From: Streptomyces sclerotialus
GTDB lineage: Bacteria > Actinomycetota > Actinomycetes > Streptomycetales > Streptomycetaceae
NCBI GenBank assembly: GCA_000719105.1
Contig: JODX01000021.1
Location: forward strand, 1-64,000
DNA: 64,000 bases
Direction of reading: 5' to 3'
Below, one piece after another: positions 8,220 through 18,215 of this stretch (its first letter is position 1; every line of letters starts with the position of its first letter). The notes beneath the pieces were generated by a model. The model was not told the origin of the DNA. It did no database searches and was given only the letters and a program-made list of their open reading frames with translations. The position numbers and the translations under genes were made by a program.

Positions 8220-9164
8220 GTGGCGAACGGCGGACCGGTTCTGCACGGCTTCCCGCACCTGGACCTGGTGCGGGCGTCGATCACCGCGCTGTACAGGCGG
8301 CTCTCGTACGACACGGTCCAGACCTTCGCCGCGAGTGTGGCCCCTGTCGACGTGGCGTTCGGTGACACCGAGGACCTGTATCTGGGGGCCCAGCGGGTGG
8401 CTCGCGAGCTGGTGCGGCACTACCGGCTGCCGGATGCGCGGATGATCATCGGTTTCCGTGGGATGAGTCATGCGGCGAGTGTCGAACTGGCTGCGGGGCC
8501 CGAGTACTTCATCGAGCTGAACGACCGTTTCCGCACGCACCGCCGGGACATCGGGGCGGCCCTCGCCCATGAGGTGATGCACGTCTACCTGCACCGTCTG
8601 GGGCTGTCCTTCCCGGGCACCCGGGACAACGAGATCCTCACGGACACGGCGGCGACGTATCTGGGTGCGGGCTGGCTGCTGCTGGACGCCTACCGGGAGG
8701 ACGGCGCCTCCTCGCAGAAGCTGGGGTACCTCACGCCCGAGGAGTTCGGTTATGTGCTCGCCAAGCGGGCGTTCCTCTTCGGCGAGGACCCGTCGGTGTG
8801 GTTCACCAGTCCGCAGGCGTACACGGCGTACACGAAGGGCGCGGACCGGGCGCGCCGTGACGAGCGGCAGCCCCCGCTGTCGGCGGCGGGCTGGGCGGGC
8901 CGCCGCCGTTACGCCAAGGATCGCCGCTCGGCCCAGGAGAGTGTCCGGGGGGATGCCCCGGGGGGTGCCTGGGGGCATGCACGGGAGCGGCGTCCGCCGG
9001 GCGTACAGCCGGACGTCCCGTACGTGTTCACGCCCGACGGCCGGGGTCCGCTGCGTGTGTCCTTCCCCTGTCCCACTTGCCACCAGCGCATCCGGGTTCC
9101 GGTGCGCGGCCGGGTCAGGGCGCGCTGCGGTTTGTGCCGGACGGTGCTGGAGTGCGACACGTAG
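8220..9164 (+). CDS. Predicted zinc metalloprotease with C-terminal zinc ribbon
   Basis: A 314-aa protein of unknown physiological role. The gluzincin-like motif AHEVMH lies at about residue 116, with a downstream acidic ligand candidate in NEILTDTAATYLG. After an Arg-rich linker, the last 35 residues hold CPTCHQRIRVP and CGLCRTVLEC, two CxxC pairs typical of a zinc ribbon. There is no signal peptide or transmembrane segment. The GTG at 8220 is preceded by a G-rich site; the frame is open far upstream over the acetyltransferase gene, but that part is a shadow. The HExxH-plus-ribbon arrangement suggests a small regulatory or housekeeping protease; activity is inferred only. Confidence 0.78.
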   Translation: MANGGPVLHGFPHLDLVRASITALYRRLSYDTVQTFAASVAPVDVAFGDTEDLYLGAQRVARELVRHYRLPDARMIIGFRGMSHAASVELAAGPEYFIELNDRFRTHRRDIGAALAHEVMHVYLHRLGLSFPGTRDNEILTDTAATYLGAGWLLLDAYREDGASSQKLGYLTPEEFGYVLAKRAFLFGEDPSVWFTSPQAYTAYTKGADRARRDERQPPLSAAGWAGRRRYAKDRRSAQESVRGDAPGGAWGHARERRPPGVQPDVPYVFTPDGRGPLRVSFPCPTCHQRIRVPVRGRVRARCGLCRTVLECDT

Positions 9165-9189
9165 GTGTACGGCACGTAGGCGTGCGGCG

Positions 9190-10893
9190 TCAGTGGTGGT
9201 CGCCGCCGGTGAGTTCCCGGTACTCCTCCTGGGTCGGTTTCGGGATGTGGGCGTCGGGGCCGTACATGGCGCGGGCGAGACGGGCACGGAGCCGCTGGGG
9301 GCCCGTGACGCGGCGGGCGACGCCGTTCGCGTCGACGCGCGGGCCGGGGTCGTACGGTTCGGGCTGTTCGTGCTGGGTGAGGGTGAACGTCCGGGCCTGG
9401 GAGAGCGGTTCGTGGACCTCGACGTACTCGCCGTGCGGCAGCCGTTTGATCGTGCCGGTCTCCAGGCCGTGGAGCACCTTGTCGCGGTCGCGGCGCTGCA
9501 GGCCGAGGCAGATCCGTTTGGTGACGACGAAGGCGAGCACCGGGGCCACGAAGAAGGCGATGCGCACGAACCAGGTGACGGCGTTGATCGACAGATGGAA
9601 GCGCAGGGCGATGATGTCGTTGCCGCCGCCGATCAGCGCGACCGCGTACAGGGTCAGCCAGGCGACGCCCAGCCCGGTGCGGACGGGGGCGTTGCGGGGC
9701 CGGTCGAGGATGTGGTGCTCGCGCCGGTCGCCGGTGATCCACGCCTCGATGAACGGGTAGACGGCGATGGCGAGCAGGATGAGCGGGAAGAGCATGAAGG
9801 GGATGAAGACGCCGAGGGCGAGGGTGTGGCCGAAGAGGTTGATCTCCCATCCCGGCATCGCCCGGATCAGCCCTTCGGAGAAGCCGAGGTACCAGTCGGG
9901 CTGGGCGCCGGTCGTCACGAGGTCGGGCCGGTAGGGTCCGAACGCCCAGACGGGGTTGATGGTCGCGGCCGCCCCGATCAGCGCCAGCACGCCGAAGACG
10001 AGGAAGAAGAAGCCGCCGGCCTTGGCCATGTAGACGGGCAGGAGCGGCATGCCGACGACGGTGCGCTGGTTGCGTCCGGGCCCGGGGTACTGGGTGTGCT
10101 TGTGGTGGACGACCAGGATGAGGTGGACGACGACCAGGGCCAGCATGATGCCGGGGAGCAGGAGGATGTGGATCGGGTAGAGCCGCGCGATGATGTCGTC
10201 GCCGGGGAATTCCCCGCCGAAGAGGAAGAAGGCCAGGTACGTCCCCACGACCGGGATCGACAGGATGGCGCCGTGCGCGAAGCGGAGGCCGGTGCCGGAG
10301 AGCAGGTCGTCGGGGAGCGAGTAGCCGGTCAGGCCCGTGATCATGGCGAGCATCAGCAGGGTCCAGCCGAACAGCCAGTTGATTTCGCGCGGTTTGCGGA
10401 AGGCGCCGGTGAAGAACACCCGCATCATGTGCACGATCAACCCGGCGACGAAGACGAGAGCGGCCCAGTGGTGGATCTGCCGGATGAGCAGGCCGCCGCG
10501 CACGTCGAAGCTGATGTCCAGCACGGACTCGTACGCCCTCGTCATCGGGATGCCGTTGAGCGGCTCGTAGGAGCCCTCGTAGACGACCTCGACGCTGCTC
10601 GCCTCGAAGAAGAGGGTGAGGTAGACCCCGGTGAGGATGAGGACGAGGAAGCTGTAGAGGCAGATCTCGCCGAGCATGAAGGACCAGTGGTCCGGGAACA
10701 CCTTGCGCATGTTGGCCTTGGCGAGCGTGTACACGCCGAGCCGTCCGTCGGCCCAGTCCGCGACCCGCTCGCCCTTGGCCAAGGGGACCGGCCTGCCGCG
10801 CCCGTCCGCCCGGCTCCTCCCTGCGCCCCCGCCGTCGTTCCTGCCGCTTCCGCTTCCGCTTCCGCTTCCGCTGACCGATCGTGCGCCGTCCAT
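9190..10893 (-). CDS. Stand-alone cytochrome b subunit (QcrB paralogue)
   Basis: A 567-aa polytopic protein of the cytochrome b family, the haem-b core of the menaquinol:cytochrome c reductase. Two b-haem histidine pairs are visible: HHWAALVFVAGLIVH in the second helix, and an early HGAIL plus HILLLPGIMLALVVVH in the fourth. The quinol-site motif is PDWY, as in actinobacteria, and about eight or nine membrane helices follow a disordered Ser-Gly-rich N-terminus. GGAGGG lies 8 nt before the ATG. In Streptomyces the main enzyme is encoded by qcrCAB with the cox genes; here neither the Rieske protein QcrA nor cytochrome cc QcrC is adjacent. It is therefore a paralogue that works with the main complex or alone. 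Confidence 0.88.
   Translation of the reverse strand: MDGARSVSGSGSGSGSGRNDGGGAGRSRADGRGRPVPLAKGERVADWADGRLGVYTLAKANMRKVFPDHWSFMLGEICLYSFLVLILTGVYLTLFFEASSVEVVYEGSYEPLNGIPMTRAYESVLDISFDVRGGLLIRQIHHWAALVFVAGLIVHMMRVFFTGAFRKPREINWLFGWTLLMLAMITGLTGYSLPDDLLSGTGLRFAHGAILSIPVVGTYLAFFLFGGEFPGDDIIARLYPIHILLLPGIMLALVVVHLILVVHHKHTQYPGPGRNQRTVVGMPLLPVYMAKAGGFFFLVFGVLALIGAAATINPVWAFGPYRPDLVTTGAQPDWYLGFSEGLIRAMPGWEINLFGHTLALGVFIPFMLFPLILLAIAVYPFIEAWITGDRREHHILDRPRNAPVRTGLGVAWLTLYAVALIGGGNDIIALRFHLSINAVTWFVRIAFFVAPVLAFVVTKRICLGLQRRDRDKVLHGLETGTIKRLPHGEYVEVHEPLSQARTFTLTQHEQPEPYDPGPRVDANGVARRVTGPQRLRARLARAMYGPDAHIPKPTQEEYRELTGGDHH
10844..10872 (+). repeat. Hexanucleotide repeat inside the QcrB-like gene
   Basis: CCGCTT occurs four times in a row and is followed by CCGCT. 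On the coding (minus) strand it encodes alternating Ser-Gly residues at about positions 8-17 of the cytochrome b protein. A change in copy number would keep the frame. Confidence 0.8.
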
Positions 10894-10976
10894 CGCGTCG
10901 CCCTCCCCGGTGGGTCACCTCAGGGTGGCACGTGCGCTCCGGCGGGCCAATGGGTGCGCTTCGGCCCGCTCACGGG

Positions 10977-11054
10977 AGCCGGCCACAGAGGCCGGTCGCA
11001 GCGGCCGGTCACAGGGGGCGGTCACAGGGGGGCGGCCACAGGGGGCGGCCACAG
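10977..11054 (+). repeat. Six-copy tandem array, 13-bp period
   Basis: Units of the type GGCGGTCACAGGG recur with cores ACAG (once GCAG) at 10985, 10998, 11011, 11024, 11038 and 11051, a spacing of 13, 13, 13, 14 and 13 bp. The array fills most of the region between the divergent QcrB-like and chitosanase genes. Confidence 0.8.
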
Positions 11055-11101
11055 CTCGCACTGGGTTGCGCTCGTCCCTGTGTACGCCCTGCACATAATC
11101 T

Positions 11102-11977
11102 GTGCGCCATGAAACGCGCTGGGTGTCTTGCCTCGTGGCTGCCCCTCTCGCCATCACCGCGGTGGTCTACGTGTTCACGCCCGGGTCTTCGGACACAGAC
11201 ATCCCGAACCGGCCCTTCGCGTCCGCCTCGGCCCAGGGTGCCGAGGGCGCCAAGGCCCGGGCCGAGGACGAGCGCGCCGCCGACGACCAGGTGATCGAGG
11301 ACGCGCCGCCGGGCCTCTCCGCCCCGGACAAGCGGGAGCCGGCGCACAAGCTGGTGGCGACCGCCCGGGACTCGACGCTGGACTGGCGCACGGCCTACGG
11401 CCTCTTGGAGGACGTCGGCGACGGCCGGGGCTGCACCGCGGGCATCGTCGGCTTCTGCACGGGCACCAACGACCTGCTCACCCTGGTCGAGCGCTCCACG
11501 AAGTCCTATCCGGACAACCGGCTCGCCGAGTACCTCCCGGCGCTTCGCAAGGTCGACGGCACGGACTCCCACGAGGGCCCGGACCCCGGTTTCACCGCGG
11601 CATGGAAGGCGGAGTCGCAGGTCCCGGCGTTCCGGAAGGCCCAGGAGAACGAGCGCGACCGCGTGCACTTCGAGCCCGCGGTGCGGCTGGCGAAGCTCGA
11701 CGGCCTGAGCACGCTCGGCCGGTTCATCTCCTACGACGCCATGGTCCTGCACGGTCCCGGCACCGACGCGGACAGCGTCTACGGGCTGCGCGAGCGTGCC
11801 GTCGAGGAGGCCGACACCCCGGCGCAGGGCGGCCGGGAGAAGGCCTGTCCGGACGTCTTCCCCGACATCCGCAGCGAGGAGACGAGGACGGAGGAGCCGA
11901 GCCGCGACACGTCCCGCATCGACACCGCCCAGCGGCAGTTCCTGTACGACGCCTGTACGACGGGAACATGGACCTGA
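11102..11977 (+). CDS. GH46 chitosanase, frameshifted near the C-terminus
   Basis: A 291-aa secreted endo-chitosanase of glycoside hydrolase family 46, which cleaves beta-1,4 links of chitosan. The N-terminus is a short hydrophobic export signal, then an Ala/Glu-rich spacer. The family core is clear: catalytic Glu in YGLLEDVGDGRGCTAG and catalytic Asp in FCTGTNDLL, later ISYDAMVLHGPG. Near the end, CCTGTACGACG is duplicated (11941-11962). The insert of 11 bp shifts the frame, and the protein stops at 11977 after CTTGTWT instead of reading the conserved GNMDLKTPLTW-type end, which is present in the +1 frame to 12048. The active-site lobe is intact, but folding or stability may suffer. The GTG start at 11102 is uncertain; ATG at 11109 is out of frame. 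Confidence 0.82.
   Translation: MRHETRWVSCLVAAPLAITAVVYVFTPGSSDTDIPNRPFASASAQGAEGAKARAEDERAADDQVIEDAPPGLSAPDKREPAHKLVATARDSTLDWRTAYGLLEDVGDGRGCTAGIVGFCTGTNDLLTLVERSTKSYPDNRLAEYLPALRKVDGTDSHEGPDPGFTAAWKAESQVPAFRKAQENERDRVHFEPAVRLAKLDGLSTLGRFISYDAMVLHGPGTDADSVYGLRERAVEEADTPAQGGREKACPDVFPDIRSEETRTEEPSRDTSRIDTAQRQFLYDACTTGTWT
11941..11962 (+). repeat. 11-bp tandem duplication in the chitosanase gene
   Basis: CCTGTACGACG is present twice without a gap (11941-11951 and 11952-11962). Removing one copy restores a frame that runs to 12048 and gives a normal GH46 C-terminus. Confidence 0.92.
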
Positions 11978-12048
11978 AGACGCCGCTCACCTGGGGGATG
12001 TACGGGGAGACGTTCCGGGTGCCGTGGGGCCCCGGCCGCCCCCCTTGA
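11953..12048 (+). pseudogene. Displaced 3' end of the chitosanase frame
   Basis: After the duplication, the original frame continues as YDGNMDLKTPLTWGMYGETF and ends at TGA 12046-12048. The LDLxxPLxW..YG pattern is the usual end of GH46 enzymes, so this stretch is the former C-terminus, now out of frame. Confidence 0.78.
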
Positions 12049-12072
12049 CGAGCGTGCGCTGTGACGAAAAGG

Positions 12073-12118
12073 CGCGGCGCCCACCCTGAGTCCGGTCGGG
12101 GACAAGGGGGGCGCCGCG
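12073..12118. terminator. Hairpin terminator between chitosanase and gltD
   Basis: CGCGGCGCCC (12073-12082) pairs with GGGCGCCGCG (12109-12118) across a 26-nt loop, in the gap between the convergent chitosanase and gltD genes. Confidence 0.6.
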
Positions 12119-12160
12119 GTGTTCCGTACGCCGTTGTACGGGACGTCTCTCGGCCGGCCG

Positions 12161-13621
12161 TCAGACCGCCAGCGCGCGGTCCGTCGGGCGGATCGGGGCC
12201 GGCAGGTCGCTGGTGCCGGTCAGGTAGCGGTCGGCGCCGCGGGCGGCCGAGCGGCCCTCCGCGATGGCCCAGACGATGAGCGACTGGCCGCGGCCCGCGT
12301 CACCGGCGACGAACACGCCGGGCACGTTGGTCTGGAAGTCGGCGTCGCGGGCGATGTTGCCGCGCGCGTCGAGCTCCAGGCCGAACTGCTCGACCAGGCC
12401 GTTGTCCTGGTCGGTGCCGGTGAAGCCCATGGCGAGGGTGACCAGCTGGGCGGGGATCCTGCGCTCCGTGCCCGGCTTGGCGGTCAGCTTGCCGTCGACG
12501 AACTCGACCTCGTTGAGGTGCAGCCACTGGACGTTGCCGTCCTCGTCGCCCTCGAAGTGGGTGGTGCCCGCCGAGTAGATGCGCTCGCCGCCCTCCTCGT
12601 GCGCGGAGGTGACCTTGTAGAGCATCGGGAACGTCGGCCAGGGCTGGCCGGCGTTCCGCTCCTCGCCCGGGCGCGGCATGATCTCCAGCTGGGTGACGGA
12701 GGCGGCGCCCTGGCGGTGGGCGGTGCCCACACAGTCGGCGCCGGTGTCACCGCCGCCGATCACGACGACGTGCTTGCCCTCGGCGGAGATCGGGGAGGTG
12801 ACGTAGTCGCCCTCCTGGACCTTGTTGGCCAGGGGCAGGTACTCCATGGCCTGGTAGATGCCCTTGAGCTCGCGGCCCGGGACGGGCAGGTCGCGGGCGG
12901 TGGTGGCGCCGGCCGCGATGACCACGGCGTCGTACCGCTTGCGCAGGTCCGTCGCCTTCAGGTCGCGGCCGATCTCGATGCCGGTACGGAAGCGGGTGCC
13001 CTCCGCGCGCATCTGCTCGATACGACGGTTGATGTGCCGCTTCTCCATCTTGAACTCGGGGATGCCGTAGCGGAGGAGGCCTCCGATGCGGTCCGCGCGC
13101 TCGTAGACGGCGACGGTATGGCCCGCCCGCGTGAGCTGCTGGGCGGCGGCGAGGCCGGCCGGGCCGGAGCCGATCACGGCGACGGTCTTGCCGGACAGGC
13201 GCTCGGGGATCTGCGGCCTGACGTCACCGCTGTCCCACGCCTTGTCGATGATCGAGACCTCGACGTTCTTGATGGTGACCGGCGGCTGGTTGATGCCGAG
13301 CACGCACGCCGACTCGCACGGGGCGGGGCACAGGCGGCCCGTGAACTCCGGGAAGTTGTTGGTGGCGTGCAGCCGCTCGGAGGCGGCGCTCCAGTCCTCG
13401 CGGTAGGCGTAGTCGTTCCACTCGGGGATCAGGTTCCCGAGCGGACAGCCGTTGTGGCAGAACGGGATGCCGCAGTCCATGCACCGGCTGGCCTGCTTGC
13501 TGATGATCGGCAGCAGGGAGCCGGGGACGTAGACCTCGTTCCAGTCCTTGACGCGCTCCTCGACGGGACGGGTCTGGGCGACCTCGCGCCCGTGGTTGAG
13601 AAAGCCCTTGGGATCAGCCAT
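12161..13621 (-). CDS. gltD: Glutamate synthase (NADPH), small subunit
   Basis: A 486-aa beta subunit of NADPH-dependent GOGAT. It takes electrons from NADPH through FAD and passes them to GltB. The N-terminal iron-sulfur region shows [16 protein letters not shown] and [12 protein letters not shown], the Cys pattern for two 4Fe-4S clusters. The FAD fold has [10 protein letters not shown] near residue 150, and the NADPH fold has GGGDTGADC near 285. Its ATG overlaps the end of gltB by 8 bp, so translation is probably coupled. Length and order fit the standard gltBD operon. Confidence 0.97.
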   Translation of the reverse strand: MADPKGFLNHGREVAQTRPVEERVKDWNEVYVPGSLLPIISKQASRCMDCGIPFCHNGCPLGNLIPEWNDYAYREDWSAASERLHATNNFPEFTGRLCPAPCESACVLGINQPPVTIKNVEVSIIDKAWDSGDVRPQIPERLSGKTVAVIGSGPAGLAAAQQLTRAGHTVAVYERADRIGGLLRYGIPEFKMEKRHINRRIEQMRAEGTRFRTGIEIGRDLKATDLRKRYDAVVIAAGATTARDLPVPGRELKGIYQAMEYLPLANKVQEGDYVTSPISAEGKHVVVIGGGDTGADCVGTAHRQGAASVTQLEIMPRPGEERNAGQPWPTFPMLYKVTSAHEEGGERIYSAGTTHFEGDEDGNVQWLHLNEVEFVDGKLTAKPGTERRIPAQLVTLAMGFTGTDQDNGLVEQFGLELDARGNIARDADFQTNVPGVFVAGDAGRGQSLIVWAIAEGRSAARGADRYLTGTSDLPAPIRPTDRALAV

Positions 13622-16600
13622 TGGTCGCCGCCTCCATCATCTTCTCGGTGATCTCGGTCTCGGAGAGACCGGCTCGCTCGGCGGCGTCCTTGGCGGCGAG
13701 CACTGCCTTGTACGTGCTGGGGATGATCTTGCTGAAGCGGTGCACGGCGGTGTCCCACTCCGCCAGGAGCTTCTCGGCCACGGTCGAGCCGGTCTCCTCC
13801 TGGTGGCGGCGCACCACGTCGTGCAGCCACTGCTTGTCCGCGTCGTCGAGGGCCTCGATCGCACCCACGTTGCCGACGTTGACGTTGTCGCGGTTGAGGT
13901 CGATGACGTAGGCGACACCGCCGGACATGCCGGCCGCGAAGTTGCGGCCCGTCTCGCCGAGGACGACCGCGTGACCGCCGGTCATGTACTCGCAGCCGTG
14001 GTCGCCCACGCCCTCGGAGACGACCAGCGCGCCGGAGTTGCGGACGCAGAACCGCTCGCCCGTACGACCGCGCAGGAACAGCTCGCCGCCGGTCGCGCCG
14101 TACGCGATGGTGTTGCCCGCGATGGTCGAGTACTCGGCGAGGTGGTCGGCGCCCCGGTCCGGGCGGACGATCACCCGGCCGCCGGAGAGGCCCTTGCCGA
14201 CGTAGTCGTTGGCGTCGCCCTCCAGGCGGAGCGTCACACCGCGCGGCAGGAACGCGCCGAACGACTGGCCGGCGGAACCCGTGAAGGTGATGTCGATGGT
14301 GTCGTCGGGCAGGCCCGCGCCACCGAACTTCTTCGTCACCTCGTGGCCGAGCATGGTGCCGACCGTGCGGTTGATGTTGCGGATGGCGACCTGGGCACGG
14401 ACCGGCTCGGCGTCCTCCGGGGCGGTGGCGGCGAGGGCGTCGGCGGCGAGCTTGATGAGCTCGTTGTCGAGCGCCTTCTCCAGGCCGTGGTCCTGCGCGA
14501 CGAGCTGGTGGCGCACGGCGCCCTCGGGCAGGTCGGGGACGTGGAACAGCGGCTCCAGGTCCAGGCCCTGCGCCTTCCAGTGGTTGACCGCGCGGGTCAC
14601 GTCGAGGGCCTCGGCGTGGCCGACGGCCTCCTCTATGGAGCGGAAGCCCAGCTCGGCGAGGATCTCGCGGACCTCTTCGGCGATGAACTTGAAGAAGTTG
14701 ACGACGTACTCGGCCTTGCCGGAGAAGCGCTCGCGCAGCACCGGGTTCTGGGTGGCGATGCCGACCGGGCAGGTGTCCAGGTGGCAGACGCGCATCATGA
14801 CGCAGCCGGAGACGACGAGCGGCGCGGTCGCGAAACCGAACTCCTCGGCGCCCAGCAGCGCGGCGATGACCACGTCGCGGCCGGTCTTCAGCTGGCCGTC
14901 GGTCTGCACGACGATGCGGTCGCGCAGGCCGTTGAGCAGCAGCGTCTGCTGGGTCTCGGCGAGGCCGAGCTCCCAGGGGCCGCCCGCGTGCTTCAGCGAG
15001 GTCAGCGGGGAGGCACCCGTACCGCCGTCGTGGCCGGAGATGAGCACGACGTCCGCGTGGGCCTTGGACACACCCGCGGCCACGGTCCCGACGCCGACCT
15101 CGGAGACCAGCTTCACGTGGATGCGGGCCTGCGGGTTGGCGTTCTTGAGGTCGTGGATCAGCTGAGCCAGGTCCTCGATGGAGTAGATGTCGTGGTGCGG
15201 CGGCGGCGAGATGAGGCCGACACCCGGCGTCGAGTGACGGGTCTTGGCCACCCACGGGTACACCTTGTGGCCGGGCAGCTGGCCGCCCTCGCCGGGCTTG
15301 GCGCCCTGGGCCATCTTGATCTGGATGTCGTCCGCGTTGACCAGGTACTCGCTCGTCACACCGAAGCGGCCGGAGGCGACCTGCTTGATGCTGGAGCGGC
15401 GCGCCGGGTCGTACAGGCGCTCCGGGTCCTCGCCGCCCTCACCGGTGTTGGACTTGCCGCCCAGCTGGTTCATGGCGATGGCGAGGGTCTCGTGCGCCTC
15501 GCGGGAGATGGAGCCGTACGACATGGCGCCGGTGGAGAACCGCTTGACGATCTCGGAGACCGGCTCGACCTCGTCGATGGAGATCGGCTGCCGGTCCGAC
15601 TTGAAGCCGAACAGGCCGCGCAGCGTCATCAGCCGCTCGGACTGCTCGTTCACGCGGTCCGTGTACTTCTTGAAGATGTCGTAGCGGCCCGAGCGGGTCG
15701 AGTGCTGGAGGCGGAAGACCGTGTCCGGGTCGAACAGGTGCGGCTCGCCCTCGCGGCGCCACTGGTACTCGCCGCCGATCTCCAGCGCGCGGTGCGCCGG
15801 GGCGATGCCGGTGGCCGGGTACGCCTTGGCGTGGCGGGCGGCGACCTCCTGGGCGATGACGTCGATGCCGACGCCGCCGATCTTGGAGGTGGTGCCGTTG
15901 AAGTACTTCTCCACGAAGGCCTCGTCGAGGCCGACGGCCTCGAAGACCTGGGCGCCGCGGTAGGAGGCGACGGTGGAGATGCCCATCTTGGACATGACCT
16001 TCAGGACGCCCTTGCCGAGGGCGTAGATCAGGTTGCGGATCGCCTGCTCGGCCTCGATGTCCGAGAGGAAGGTGCCCGCGCGGACCAGGTCCTCGACGGA
16101 CTCCATCGCCAGGTACGGGTTCACGGCGGCGGCGCCGAAGCCGATGAGCAGCGCGACGTGGTGGACCTCGCGGACGTCGCCGGCCTCGACCAGCAGGCCC
16201 ACGTGGGTGCGCTGCTTGGTGCGGATGAGGTGGTGGTGGACGGCCGCGGTGAGCAGCAGCGACGGGATCGGCGCGTGCTCGGCGTCCGAGTGGCGGTCCG
16301 AGAGGACGATCAGCCGGGCGCCGTTCTCGATGGCGGCGTCGGCCTCGGCGCAGATCTCGTCGATGCGCGCGGCGAGGGCGTCACCGCCGCCGGAGACCCG
16401 GTAGAGGCCGGAGAGGGTCGCGGCCTTCATGCCGGGCATGTCGCCGTCGGCGTTGATGTGGATGAGCTTGGCGAGCTCGTCGTTGTCGATCACCGGGAAG
16501 GGCAGGGTGACGCTGCGGCACGACGCGGCGGTCGGGTCCAGGAGGTTGCCCTGCGGGCCCAGCGAGGAGCGCAGCGAGGTGACGAGCTCCTCGCGGATGG

Positions 16601-18215
16601 CGTCCAGCGGCGGGTTGGTGACCTGCGCGAAGAGCTGGGTGAAGTAGTCGAAGAGCAGCCGCGGGCGCTCGGACAGGGCCGCGATCGGCGAGTCCGTGCC
16701 CATGGAGCCGATCGGCTCGGCGCCGGCCTTGGCCATCGGCGCGAGGATGATCCGTAGCTCTTCCTCGGTGTAGCCGAAGGTCTGCTGGCGGCGGGTGACC
16801 GAGGCGTGGGTGTGCACGATGTGCTCGCGCTCGGGCAGGTCGGAGAGCTCGATCTCGCCGGCCTCCAGCCACTCCTGGTAGGGCTGCTCGGCGGCGAGCT
16901 GCGCCTTGATCTCGTCGTCCTCGATGATGCGGTGCTCGGCGGTGTCGACGAGGAACATACGGCCCGGCTGGAGGCGGCCCTTGCGGACGACCTTGGCGGG
17001 GTCGATGTCGAGGACGCCGACCTCGGAGCCGAGGACGACGAGGCCGTCGTCGGTGACCCAGTAGCGGCCGGGGCGCAGGCCGTTGCGGTCGAGCACGGCG
17101 CCGACCTGGGTGCCGTCGGTGAAGGTGACGCAGGCGGGGCCGTCCCAGGGCTCCATCATCGTGGAGTGGAACTGGTAGAAGGCGCGCCGGGCCGGGTCCA
17201 TGGAGTCGTGGTTCTCCCACGCCTCCGGGATCATCATCAGCACGGAGTGCGGCAGCGAGCGGCCGCCGAGGTGGAGGAGCTCCAGGACCTCGTCGAAGGA
17301 GGCGGAGTCGGAGGCGTCCGGGGTGCAGACCGGGAAGATCCGGTCCAGGTTCTCCTGGGTGCCGAACAGGTCCGAGGCGAGCTGGGACTCGCGGGCGCGC
17401 ATCCAGTTGCGGTTGCCCTTGACCGTGTTGATCTCGCCGTTGTGGGCGACGAAGCGGTACGGGTGGGCGAGCGGCCAGCTCGGGAAGGTGTTGGTGGAGA
17501 ACCGGGAGTGCACGAGCGCGATCGCGGAGGCGAAGCGGCGGTCGGACAGGTCCGGGAAGAAGGGCTCGAGCTGACCGGTGGTGAGCATGCCCTTGTAGAC
17601 GATCGTGCGCGCGGAGAGCGACGGGAAGTACACGCCGATCTCGCGCTCGGCGCGCTTGCGCAGCACGAACGCCTTGCGGTCCAGCTCGATGCCCTTGCTC
17701 GCGCCGACCGTGTCGGTGACGAAGATCTGGCGGAAGGCGGGCATGGTGGAGCGCGCGGTGGCACCGAGGAGGTCGGGGGCGACCGGCACCTCGCGCCAGC
17801 CGAGGACCGTGAGGCCCTCCTCGACGGCGATCGCGTCGATCCGCCGGGCGGCGTCGGCGGTGCCGTCGGTCGGCAGGAAGGCGATGCCGACCGCGTAGCC
17901 GCCGGCCTCGGGCAGCTCGAATCCGGCCACCTCGCGGAAGAAGGCGTCGGGCACCTGCGAGAGAATGCCGGCGCCGTCACCCGAGTCGGGCTCGGAACCG
18001 GTGGCGCCTCGGTGCTCCAGATTGCGAAGGACCGTCAGCGCCTGCTCGACCAGCGCATGGCTCGCCTCACCGGTGAGGGTGGCCACGAAGCCGACACCAC
18101 AGGCATCGCGCTCGTTGCGGGGGTCGTACATACCCTGCGCAGCAGGGCGAGCATCCATGAAGGACCAGTTCTGGCCATTCGCGGAGTGCTGGGACGGCTG
18201 GCGCGGCGTACGCAT
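13614..18215 (-). CDS. gltB: Glutamate synthase, large subunit
   Basis: A 1533-aa alpha subunit of GOGAT, which makes two glutamates from glutamine and 2-oxoglutarate. A propeptide of about 38 residues precedes the catalytic N-terminal Cys in ERDACGVGF (class II amidotransferase, to about residue 430). The central and FMN-binding domains follow, with 3Fe-4S ligands in [15 protein letters not shown]. The C-terminal part is the GXGXG beta-helix. The ATG at 18215 has GGGAG 5 nt upstream; a TTG at 18236 is in frame but lacks a ribosome site. It is the first gene of gltB-gltD. The AT-richer leader above it is a candidate control region. Confidence 0.97.
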   Translation of the reverse strand: MRTPRQPSQHSANGQNWSFMDARPAAQGMYDPRNERDACGVGFVATLTGEASHALVEQALTVLRNLEHRGATGSEPDSGDGAGILSQVPDAFFREVAGFELPEAGGYAVGIAFLPTDGTADAARRIDAIAVEEGLTVLGWREVPVAPDLLGATARSTMPAFRQIFVTDTVGASKGIELDRKAFVLRKRAEREIGVYFPSLSARTIVYKGMLTTGQLEPFFPDLSDRRFASAIALVHSRFSTNTFPSWPLAHPYRFVAHNGEINTVKGNRNWMRARESQLASDLFGTQENLDRIFPVCTPDASDSASFDEVLELLHLGGRSLPHSVLMMIPEAWENHDSMDPARRAFYQFHSTMMEPWDGPACVTFTDGTQVGAVLDRNGLRPGRYWVTDDGLVVLGSEVGVLDIDPAKVVRKGRLQPGRMFLVDTAEHRIIEDDEIKAQLAAEQPYQEWLEAGEIELSDLPEREHIVHTHASVTRRQQTFGYTEEELRIILAPMAKAGAEPIGSMGTDSPIAALSERPRLLFDYFTQLFAQVTNPPLDAIREELVTSLRSSLGPQGNLLDPTAASCRSVTLPFPVIDNDELAKLIHINADGDMPGMKAATLSGLYRVSGGGDALAARIDEICAEADAAIENGARLIVLSDRHSDAEHAPIPSLLLTAAVHHHLIRTKQRTHVGLLVEAGDVREVHHVALLIGFGAAAVNPYLAMESVEDLVRAGTFLSDIEAEQAIRNLIYALGKGVLKVMSKMGISTVASYRGAQVFEAVGLDEAFVEKYFNGTTSKIGGVGIDVIAQEVAARHAKAYPATGIAPAHRALEIGGEYQWRREGEPHLFDPDTVFRLQHSTRSGRYDIFKKYTDRVNEQSERLMTLRGLFGFKSDRQPISIDEVEPVSEIVKRFSTGAMSYGSISREAHETLAIAMNQLGGKSNTGEGGEDPERLYDPARRSSIKQVASGRFGVTSEYLVNADDIQIKMAQGAKPGEGGQLPGHKVYPWVAKTRHSTPGVGLISPPPHHDIYSIEDLAQLIHDLKNANPQARIHVKLVSEVGVGTVAAGVSKAHADVVLISGHDGGTGASPLTSLKHAGGPWELGLAETQQTLLLNGLRDRIVVQTDGQLKTGRDVVIAALLGAEEFGFATAPLVVSGCVMMRVCHLDTCPVGIATQNPVLRERFSGKAEYVVNFFKFIAEEVREILAELGFRSIEEAVGHAEALDVTRAVNHWKAQGLDLEPLFHVPDLPEGAVRHQLVAQDHGLEKALDNELIKLAADALAATAPEDAEPVRAQVAIRNINRTVGTMLGHEVTKKFGGAGLPDDTIDITFTGSAGQSFGAFLPRGVTLRLEGDANDYVGKGLSGGRVIVRPDRGADHLAEYSTIAGNTIAYGATGGELFLRGRTGERFCVRNSGALVVSEGVGDHGCEYMTGGHAVVLGETGRNFAAGMSGGVAYVIDLNRDNVNVGNVGAIEALDDADKQWLHDVVRRHQEETGSTVAEKLLAEWDTAVHRFSKIIPSTYKAVLAAKDAAERAGLSETEITEKMMEAATNG

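Noticed and set aside
11109..11294. ATG at 11109 as chitosanase start
   Set aside because: It is out of frame with the GH46 domain and the frame closes at 11294.
13548..16757. Long plus-strand open frame opposite gltB
   Set aside because: Composition is Val/Gly/Ala/Asp-rich without motifs; antisense shadow of gltB.
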